From Pseudomonadota bacterium (lineage in GTDB: Bacteria > Pseudomonadota > Gammaproteobacteria > Burkholderiales > Burkholderiaceae): DNA of 15,082 nt. Position 1 is the first letter of the stretch; the number at the start of each line of letters is the position of its first letter. Both the position numbers and the translations under genes were made by a program. Positions 10,050-15,082 of this stretch are shown here, one piece after another. The notes beneath the pieces were generated by a model, which saw nothing but the letters and a program-made list of their open reading frames with translations, was not told the DNA's origin and searched no databases. Location of the stretch: assembly GCA_029777935.1 (NCBI GenBank), contig JAKORH010000042.1, positions 1 to 15,082 of the forward strand. The letters run 5' to 3'.

Positions 10050-10072
10050 GGGCTCTTCAAGGTTGATGAGAG

Positions 10073-11008
10073 CTAGACCGCGCTGTTCGCAAGCAGCGCG
10101 CGTGCCTGATCGGCGTCGTTGCGGATCGCCTGGGTCAGTTGATCGAGCGTGTCGTACTTCTCTTCGTCGCGCAGTTTCTGGATGAACTCGACCCGCACCA
10201 GATGCCCGTAGATCTGGTCGGCGAAGTCGAACAGGTGCACCTCGAGCAGCCAGCGGCCGCTGTTCTCCACCGTCGGCCGCACGCCGACGCTGGCCACGCC
10301 CGGCCAGGGGCGCTCGCCGATGCCGTGCACGCGCACCGCGTAGATGCCTTGCGCGGCCGGACGCTTGTGCGCGATGCGCAGATTCAGCGTCGGGAAGCCC
10401 AGCGTGCGGCCGCGCTTGGCGCCGTGGAGCACGCGGCCGGTGATCGAATACGGGTGACCCAGCAGGTGCGCGGCGCGCGCGAGGTCGCCGCGCGCCAGCG
10501 CCGCCCGCACCGCGGAACTCGACACGCGCTCGCCGTCGTTGGTGACGGTTTCGATCTGCTCGACCTCGAAGCCGCCGCGTGCGGCGTGCTGCCGCAGCAA
10601 CGCCAGATCGCCGGCGCGGCGCGCACCGAAACGGAAGTCCGCGCCGACCGCGAGCCACTGCAACGCGCAGCCTTCGACCAGCATGCGGTCGATGAAGTCC
10701 TGCGCCGGCATCGACGCGAAGCGGCGGTTGAAGTGCTGCAGGTACACGTGATCGACGCCGCAGGCCTTCAGTCCCTCGAGCTTGTCGCGCAGATTCGCCA
10801 CGCGCGCCGGGGCCTGTTCCGGCGCGAACAGTTCGCGCGGATGCGGCTCGAACGTCATCACCGCCGCGATCAGCCCGCGTGCGCGCGCGGCCGCCACGAC
10901 GCGCGTCAGCAGCGCGCGATGACCGCGGTGCACGCCGTCGAAGTTGCCGATCGCGAGCGCGCACGGGCGGCGCTGGTCGGTCGCGGGAAGGCCGCGGAAG
11001 ATCTTCAT
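10073..11008 (-). CDS. ribF: Bifunctional riboflavin kinase / FAD synthetase
   Basis: A 311-residue enzyme (E. coli RibF 313) that phosphorylates riboflavin to FMN and adenylylates FMN to FAD. The N-terminal nucleotidyltransferase domain carries GNFDGVHRGH (21-30), VGADFRFG (121-128) and SSSAVR (163-168). The C-terminal riboflavin kinase domain carries GRVLHGAKRGRTLGFPT (191-207), GVRPTVE (242-248) and Glu256 in LLEVHLFDF, at the position of the family's catalytic glutamate. The ATG at 11008 begins MKIFRGLP, which is a normal RibF start; the frame stays open upstream into purN, but that sequence is not RibF-like. It is the first gene of the minus-strand operon, with a TATAAT box 26-31 bases before its ATG. 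Its products serve CoaBC (FMN) and the FCSD flavoprotein (FAD) encoded in the same window. Confidence 0.97.
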   Translation of the reverse strand: MKIFRGLPATDQRRPCALAIGNFDGVHRGHRALLTRVVAAARARGLIAAVMTFEPHPRELFAPEQAPARVANLRDKLEGLKACGVDHVYLQHFNRRFASMPAQDFIDRMLVEGCALQWLAVGADFRFGARRAGDLALLRQHAARGGFEVEQIETVTNDGERVSSSAVRAALARGDLARAAHLLGHPYSITGRVLHGAKRGRTLGFPTLNLRIAHKRPAAQGIYAVRVHGIGERPWPGVASVGVRPTVENSGRWLLEVHLFDFADQIYGHLVRVEFIQKLRDEEKYDTLDQLTQAIRNDADQARALLANSAV

Positions 11009-11033
11009 CGGTCGCCAAGATTGATGCGCTGCG

Positions 11034-11039
11034 ATTATA
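11034..11039 (-). promoter_or_regulatory. -10 box of the ribF operon promoter
   Basis: Read on the minus strand this is a perfect TATAAT. Transcription would begin near 11027, giving a leader of about 19 bases before the ribF ATG at 11008. No recognisable TTGACA lies 16-18 bases upstream, so an activator or a weak -35 is implied. Confidence 0.55.
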
Positions 11040-11061
11040 GAAGCGGCCTGCGCGCTCCCCG

Positions 11062-11067
11062 TAGAAT
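11062..11067 (+). promoter_or_regulatory. -10 box of the purN promoter
   Basis: TAGAAT matches TATAAT at five of six positions and lies 7 bases before the purN ATG at 11075. That spacing places the transcription start on or next to the ATG itself, which predicts a leaderless mRNA. No good -35 hexamer is visible at the usual distance. Confidence 0.45.
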
Positions 11068-11074
11068 GACCGCG

Positions 11075-11725
11075 ATGCGAAACATCGTTTGCCTGATCTC
11101 GGGGCGCGGCAGCAATCTCGAAGCGATTCTGCGCTGCGCGCGCGCCGAGGATTGGGCGCGCATGCTCGAGGCGCGCGTCGCATGCGTGATCAGCAACCGC
11201 GCTAACGCCGCGGGGCTCGCCTTCGCGCGCGACGCCGGCGTGCCGGCGCGCGTCATCGCGCACGGCGACTTCGCGTCACGCGAGGCATTCGAGGCCGCGC
11301 TGGCCGACGCGATCGACGCCGATGCGCCGGCGCTCGTCGTGCTGGCGGGCTTCATGCGCGTGCTGACGCCACGTTTCGTCGATCGTTATCAGGGCCGGCT
11401 GATCAACATCCATCCGTCGCTGCTGCCGCTGTTTCCCGGCCTGCACACGCACCGGCGCGCGCTCGAAGCCGGCGTCAAGGTGCACGGCTGCACCGTGCAT
11501 TTCGTCTCCGGCGAAGTCGACGGCGGGCCGATCATCGCGCAGGCCGCGGTCGGCGTGCGCGCCGATGACACGGAAGACAGCCTGGCCGCGCGCGTGCTGG
11601 CACAGGAGCACTGCTTGCTGCCGCGCTGCGTGCGCTGGATCTGCGAAGGGAGAATCCGTCTGGAGAACGGTCGCGTGATCGCGCGCGATCTGCCCGCCGA
11701 CGCGCAGGCTGCGCTCGCCGCATGA
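11075..11725 (+). CDS. purN: Phosphoribosylglycinamide formyltransferase 1 (GAR transformylase)
   Basis: A 216-residue cytoplasmic enzyme (E. coli PurN 212) that uses 10-formyltetrahydrofolate to formylate GAR, the third step of purine synthesis. The N-terminal phosphate-binding motif SGRGSNLEAI is at 9-18. The catalytic Asn111, His113 and Asp149 are in INIHPSLLPLFPG (110-122) and SGEVDGGPI (145-153), matching Asn106, His108 and Asp144 of E. coli. The start is ATG 11075 (MRNIVCLISGRG); ATG 11066 (MTAMRNIV) is in frame but overlaps the proposed -10 box. No Shine-Dalgarno sequence precedes either. The TGA stop overlaps the next ATG (ATGA, 11722-11725). The gene is divergent from ribF. Confidence 0.97.
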   Translation: MRNIVCLISGRGSNLEAILRCARAEDWARMLEARVACVISNRANAAGLAFARDAGVPARVIAHGDFASREAFEAALADAIDADAPALVVLAGFMRVLTPRFVDRYQGRLINIHPSLLPLFPGLHTHRRALEAGVKVHGCTVHFVSGEVDGGPIIAQAAVGVRADDTEDSLAARVLAQEHCLLPRCVRWICEGRIRLENGRVIARDLPADAQAALAA

Positions 11726-13014
11726 ACGGCAGGCGCATCACCGCGCAGGTGATCGACGGCCTCGCGCACCTGCTGGCGCGGGTGTTGCGCTTCGACGGTC
11801 CGGCCGATGCGGTGATGTCGCGCTTCTTCAAGCAGCAGCGCGCGCTGGGCGCGCGCGACCGCAGCCTGATCGCGGAGGCGACGTTCTTCGCGCTGCGCCG
11901 ATACGCGACGCTGTCCGCGCAGCTGGCACCCGCGCACCCGGCGCGCGCACCCAGGCTCGCCGCACTGGTGGCACTGGCGCGGCAGCACGGCATCGACGCG
12001 CTCGGCCCGCGCGCCCTCGGGGCCGACGAGCGCGCGGTACGCCACGCGCTGGCGATGGACCTGGCGCGGCTGCCGGCGGCGATCCGGGCCGAGGCTCCGG
12101 TGTGGCTGTTCGCGCATGTGGCCGCGCAGTATCACGACGCCGAGCCGCTGTTCGCGGCGCTGGCGCAGCCGGCGCCGCTCGATCTGCGCGTGAACACGAT
12201 CAAGGCGCAACGCGACGAGGTGCTGGCACGGTTGCGGCAGGCGGCGCGCGAGCACGCGCCGCTCGACGCGCAACCGACGCGCTGCTCGCCCGACGGCATC
12301 CGGCTCGCCGAGAAGCCCGCGCTGACACGCTGGCCGCTGTATCAGGACGGGCTGATCGAAGTGCAGGACGAGGGCAGCCAGCTGGTCGCGCGGCTGGTGG
12401 CACCGAAGCGCGGCGACATGGTGGTCGACTTCTGCGCCGGCGCCGGCGGCAAGACGCTCGCCCTCGGCAGCCTGATGCGGTCCAGCGGGCGCATCTACGC
12501 GTTCGACATCCACGCCAGGCGGCTGGCCGGGCTCGGGCCGCGACTGAAGAGAAGCGGGCTGTCGAACGTGCACCCGGCGGGGATCGCGAGCGAGAACGAC
12601 CCGCGCGTCAAGAGGCTCTCCGGCAAGATCGACCGCGTGCTGGTCGACGCGCCCTGCTCGGGCAGCGGCACCCTGCGGCGCAATCCGGATCTGAAGTGGC
12701 GCTTCGACGAGGCCGAACTGACGCGCGTGAACGAGGTGCAGGCGCGGGTGCTGCGGGCGGCCAGCCGCCTGGTCAAGCCGGGTGGTCGCCTCGTGTATGC
12801 GACCTGCTCGCTGCTGGCTTTGGAGAACCAGCAGGTCGTCGAGCGCTTCGTCGCCGAGCGGCCCGAGTTCGCGGTCGTTCCTGCCGCCGACGTGCTCGCG
12901 GCACAGAAGATCGCGATCGATGATGCCGAGCGCTTCGCGCCGTGGTTCGTGATGCTGCCGCACCTGCACGACACGGACGGGTTCTTTGCCGCGGTGCTGG
13001 AGCGACGCCGATGA
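11722..13014 (+). CDS. RsmB/NOP-family RNA (cytosine-5) methyltransferase
   Basis: A 430-residue SAM-dependent enzyme predicted to methylate C5 of a cytosine in rRNA or tRNA. The N-terminal part (about 1-160, including GARDRSLIAEATFFALRRY) resembles the NusB-like RNA-binding domain of RsmB. The Rossmann methyltransferase domain shows YQDGLIEVQDEGSQL, the SAM motif DFCAGAGGKT (236-245), VDAPCSGSGTLRRNPD with Cys312, and YATCSLLALENQ with Cys362. In this family the TCS cysteine is the nucleophile and the PCS cysteine helps release the product. The spacing of the two (50 residues) equals that of Cys325 and Cys375 in E. coli RsmB. A classical rsmB is usually found near fmt, so this purN-linked copy may be a paralogue with another target; the exact substrate cannot be read from the sequence. 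It is joined by ATGA overlaps to purN and to the channel gene. Confidence 0.9.
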   Translation: MNGRRITAQVIDGLAHLLARVLRFDGPADAVMSRFFKQQRALGARDRSLIAEATFFALRRYATLSAQLAPAHPARAPRLAALVALARQHGIDALGPRALGADERAVRHALAMDLARLPAAIRAEAPVWLFAHVAAQYHDAEPLFAALAQPAPLDLRVNTIKAQRDEVLARLRQAAREHAPLDAQPTRCSPDGIRLAEKPALTRWPLYQDGLIEVQDEGSQLVARLVAPKRGDMVVDFCAGAGGKTLALGSLMRSSGRIYAFDIHARRLAGLGPRLKRSGLSNVHPAGIASENDPRVKRLSGKIDRVLVDAPCSGSGTLRRNPDLKWRFDEAELTRVNEVQARVLRAASRLVKPGGRLVYATCSLLALENQQVVERFVAERPEFAVVPAADVLAAQKIAIDDAERFAPWFVMLPHLHDTDGFFAAVLERRR

Positions 13015-14348
13015 ACAACTCGCCGCTGCAGGAACTGCTGCTGGCGTTGAGCGAAGGCCTGGTGCGGCCGGCGCATTTCTGGAGCGTAATCGCGATCGGC
13101 TGCGCGCTGGTCGGCGGCTGGTTCGCCGCGCGCATCGTGCGGCACCGGGTCGAGGCGCGCCTGGCGCAGCGGATCGCCGCCGGCGGCACGCAGGCCGATG
13201 CGCTGCGCTTCTCGATCGAGGGCTTTCGCCGTCTCTCGTTTCCGATTGCCGCGCAGGCGCTGCTGTGGGCCGGCGAGGGCGTGTTGCGGTTGGCGGGGCG
13301 GCTGCCGCAAGCGGGCGACGCGCGGCTGCTGCGGCTGGCGATGACGCTGCTCGGTGCGATGGCGCTGGTGCGCTTGCTCGTTTACGTGCTGCGGCGGGTG
13401 TTTCCGCGCGCGGCGATACTGAGCCTCTTCGAGCGCTCGATCGCGGCGGTCGTGTGGCTGGCGGTCGCGCTGCACCTGGTGGGCGTGCTCGACGACGTGG
13501 TGCAGTGGCTCGCCACGCACAGCCTGCCGCTCGGGCGCGTCGAGGTCAGCCTGTGGACGCTCCTCACCGGCACGCTGTCCGTGCTCATCACGCTGCTGGT
13601 CGCGCTGTGGATCGGTTCGGCGCTCGAAGCTAGGCTGCTGCGCGCGACGACGATCGACATGAACGTGCGCGTGGCGGCCGCCTGGCTCGTGCGCGCGGCA
13701 TTGCTCACGCTGGGCGTGCTGCTCGCGCTGTCGCTGGCCGGCATCGATCTGACCGTGCTGTCGGTGTTCGGCGGCGCGCTCGGCGTCGGCCTCGGACTGG
13801 GGCTGCAGCGGATCGCCTCGAACTACGTCAGCGGCTTCGTCATCCTGCTCGACCGCAGCCTGCGCATCGGCGACCTGATCACGGTCGACAAGTACCACGG
13901 CGTGGTGACCCAGATCCGCACGCGTTACACGGTCGTGCGGGCGCCTGACGGCACCGAGGCCATCGTGCCCAACGAGATGCTGGTGTCCTCCGCGGTCATC
14001 AACCATTCGTACAGCGATCCGCGCGTGCGCGTGGCGGTCAAGGTATCGGTGGCCTACGCGACGGACCTGCAGCGCGCGCTCGCGCTGATGGAGGAGGCGG
14101 CCGCCGCGACGGCGCGCGTGCTGGCCGACCCTGCGCCGGCCGCGATGCTGCTCGGCTTCGGCGCTGACGGGCTCGATCTGGAAGTCGGTTTCTGGATCGC
14201 CGATCCCGAGCGGGGACGCATGAACGTCCAGTCGCTGGTCGCGCAGGCAATCCTGGCGCGGTTTCGTGCGGCCGGAATCGACATCCCGTTTCCCCAGCGC
14301 GAAGTGCGGATATTCGGGTGGAATCCGGGCTCTCCGCCATCCGGCTGA
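13011..14348 (+). CDS. MscS-family mechanosensitive ion channel
   Basis: A 445-residue inner-membrane protein, larger than E. coli MscS (286), with additional N-terminal membrane helices. Hydrophobic segments lie at about 23-43, 76-96, 105-127, 140-160, 180-203 and 222-243. The pore-lining helix follows at about 246-275 (VFGGALGVGLGLGLQRIASN), rich in glycine and alanine as in MscS TM3. The cytoplasmic beta domain begins with SGFVILLDRSLRIGDLITV (274-292) and continues through IVPNEMLVSSAVINHS (318-333), both family signatures. The C-terminal alpha/beta domain ends with IDIPFPQREVRIFGW. The role is release of solutes when membrane tension rises in hypo-osmotic shock. GGAG at 12999-13002 stands 8 bases before the ATG, which also overlaps the methyltransferase stop (ATGA, 13011-13014). 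The functional link to purN and the methyltransferase is not obvious. Confidence 0.93.
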   Translation: MNNSPLQELLLALSEGLVRPAHFWSVIAIGCALVGGWFAARIVRHRVEARLAQRIAAGGTQADALRFSIEGFRRLSFPIAAQALLWAGEGVLRLAGRLPQAGDARLLRLAMTLLGAMALVRLLVYVLRRVFPRAAILSLFERSIAAVVWLAVALHLVGVLDDVVQWLATHSLPLGRVEVSLWTLLTGTLSVLITLLVALWIGSALEARLLRATTIDMNVRVAAAWLVRAALLTLGVLLALSLAGIDLTVLSVFGGALGVGLGLGLQRIASNYVSGFVILLDRSLRIGDLITVDKYHGVVTQIRTRYTVVRAPDGTEAIVPNEMLVSSAVINHSYSDPRVRVAVKVSVAYATDLQRALALMEEAAAATARVLADPAPAAMLLGFGADGLDLEVGFWIADPERGRMNVQSLVAQAILARFRAAGIDIPFPQREVRIFGWNPGSPPSG

Positions 14349-14376
14349 AACCCTGTTCGAACGGCGTCACGGTCCG

Positions 14377-14382
14377 TACAAT
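14377..14382 (+). promoter_or_regulatory. Likely -10 box of the desaturase promoter
   Basis: TACAAT matches TATAAT at five of six positions and lies 28 bases after the channel-gene stop. Transcription would begin near 14389, giving a leader of about 58 bases that starts with the hairpin at 14395-14423. A convincing -35 hexamer is not visible; TTCGAA at 14356-14361 is the nearest candidate and is spaced slightly too short. Confidence 0.45.
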
Positions 14383-14394
14383 CCGAGCTTTCAT

Positions 14395-14423
14395 CGCCGC
14401 GGCAGCCCCGGAGTGCCGCGGCG
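14395..14423 (+). promoter_or_regulatory. Leader hairpin upstream of the desaturase gene
   Basis: A perfect 10-bp, G+C-only-but-one stem CGCCGCGGCA / TGCCGCGGCG (14395-14404 with 14414-14423) has a 9-base loop GCCCCGGAG. No T run follows, so it does not look like an intrinsic terminator. It sits between the proposed -10 box and the ribosome binding site (GGAGA, 14438-14442) of the desaturase. It may stabilise or regulate that mRNA; a role as a remnant terminator for the channel operon is the alternative. Confidence 0.5.
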
Positions 14424-14446
14424 GCCGTATCCCGACCGGAGACTGC

Positions 14447-15082
14447 ATGCAACTTCTGGAATTCCTCGACGGCGGCCTGTTCGCCCTCTCGTGGTGGCAA
14501 GTAATCGTCGCGACGCTCGCGCTCACGCACGTCACGATCGCGGCGGTCACGATCTACCTGCACCGCTCGCAAGCGCACCGCGGACTCGATCTTCACCCCG
14601 TCGTCGCTCATTTCTTCCGCCTGTGGCTGTGGCTGACGACGGGCATGCAAACCAAGGAGTGGGTCGCGATCCACCGCAAGCACCACGCCAAGTGCGAGAC
14701 GGTCGACGATCCGCACAGCCCGCAGACGCGCGGCCTGAAGACCGTGCTGTCGACCGGCGCCGAGCTGTATCGGGCCGAGGCGAAGAACAAGGAGACGCTG
14801 GCACGCTACGGGCACGGCACGCCGAACGACTGGATCGAGCGCAACCTGTACTCGCGCTTCACCTGGCAGGGCTGCGGCGTAATGCTGATCGCCGACGTGC
14901 TGCTGTTCGGCGTCGCCGGCATCGCCGTGTGGGCGGTGCAGATGATCTGGATTCCGGTCTTCGCCGCGGGCGTCATCAACGGCGTCGGCCACTTCTGGGG
15001 CTACCGCAACTTCGACAGCCCGGATGCGAGCACCAATGTCGCGCCGTGGGGCATCCTGATCGGCGGCGAGGAACTGCACAAC
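14447..15082 (+). CDS. desA: Membrane fatty acyl desaturase, DesA type (3' end cut by window)
   Basis: The first 212 residues of an integral-membrane di-iron desaturase that introduces a double bond into acyl chains to keep the membrane fluid. The three-histidine-box pattern is present: HRSQAH (39-44) and HRKHH (76-80) are complete, and the third box begins with EELHN at the very last bases. The sequence follows Pseudomonas aeruginosa DesA (PA0286), an aerobic phospholipid delta-9 desaturase, through LTHVTIAAVTIYLHRS, GMQTKEW, HHAKCETVDDPHSP, DWIERNLYSRF, and PWGILIGGEEL. Membrane segments lie at about 17-37, 52-67, 143-160 and 165-182. The ATG at 14447 follows GGAGA (14438-14442). It has its own likely promoter and lies 98 bases after the channel gene, so it is probably a separate unit. 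About 80-90 residues should remain beyond the window. Confidence 0.93.
   Translation, partial: MQLLEFLDGGLFALSWWQVIVATLALTHVTIAAVTIYLHRSQAHRGLDLHPVVAHFFRLWLWLTTGMQTKEWVAIHRKHHAKCETVDDPHSPQTRGLKTVLSTGAELYRAEAKNKETLARYGHGTPNDWIERNLYSRFTWQGCGVMLIADVLLFGVAGIAVWAVQMIWIPVFAAGVINGVGHFWGYRNFDSPDASTNVAPWGILIGGEELHN

Noticed and set aside
10139..11065. An upstream extension of the purN frame across ribF
   Set aside because: It is antisense to RibF; PurN homologues begin at MRNIVCLISGRG.
11009..11263. An 85-residue N-terminal extension of RibF reaching into purN
   Set aside because: The extension covers the purN start and both -10 boxes and is unlike RibF, which normally begins close to MKIFRGLP.
11389..14006. 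Two long - strand frames (ending at 12969 and 14006) opposite the methyltransferase and channel genes
   Set aside because: Both are low-complexity Arg/Gln/His-rich complements of genes whose motifs are clear on the + strand.

Overview
The window is GC-rich (roughly two thirds G+C by eye) with dense, ordinary bacterial gene packing. Its gene content and order (clpA; ribF-ileS-lspA-coaBC-dut on one strand; purN and an RsmB-like methyltransferase divergent from ribF) are those I know from betaproteobacteria of the order Burkholderiales. I cannot name a genus. The presence of a flavocytochrome c / sulfide dehydrogenase pair suggests a lineage able to oxidise sulfide or other reduced sulfur compounds. 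That is an inference from two genes only.

Layout. (1) 1-2255, + strand: clpA, lacking only its first ~20 codons, closed by a strong intrinsic terminator at 2307-2341. (2) 2378-4000, + strand: a two-gene cassette, a small monohaem cytochrome c and a Tat-exported FAD flavoprotein of the FccB/SoxF family. (3) 4007-11008, - strand: a run of eight genes read from ribF through ileS, lspA, coaBC, a small membrane protein of unknown function and dut to a PlsC-like acyltransferase (seven named genes plus the unknown one). Most junctions overlap by 1-4 bases, so this looks like one long translationally coupled operon for cofactor synthesis (FAD/FMN, CoA), isoleucyl-tRNA charging, lipoprotein maturation, dUTP removal and phospholipid acylation. 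(4) 11009-11065/74: a compact divergent promoter region. (5) 11075-14348, + strand: purN, an RsmB/NOP-type RNA m5C methyltransferase and an MscS-family channel, joined by two ATGA overlaps. (6) 14447-15082, + strand: the first ~212 codons of a membrane acyl desaturase of the DesA type, with its own likely promoter and a strong 10-bp hairpin in the leader; the gene runs off the window.

How the genes fit together. Most of the window is core metabolism in conserved synteny. The accessory part is the fccAB-like pair, sitting between the clpA terminator and the tail of the core operon. It would pass electrons from sulfide (flavoprotein) to a periplasmic c-type cytochrome. The flavoprotein shows both a twin-arginine motif and a possible lipobox, which would make it a membrane-anchored variant of an enzyme usually described as soluble. 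I see no tRNA, rRNA, CRISPR array, insertion sequence, phage gene or defence system here, and no clear previously undescribed system. The points most worth a second look are the Tat/lipobox flavoprotein, the leader hairpin of the desaturase, the HLGT variant of the IleS HIGH motif, the apparently leaderless purN, and the unassigned membrane protein inside the coaBC-dut operon.
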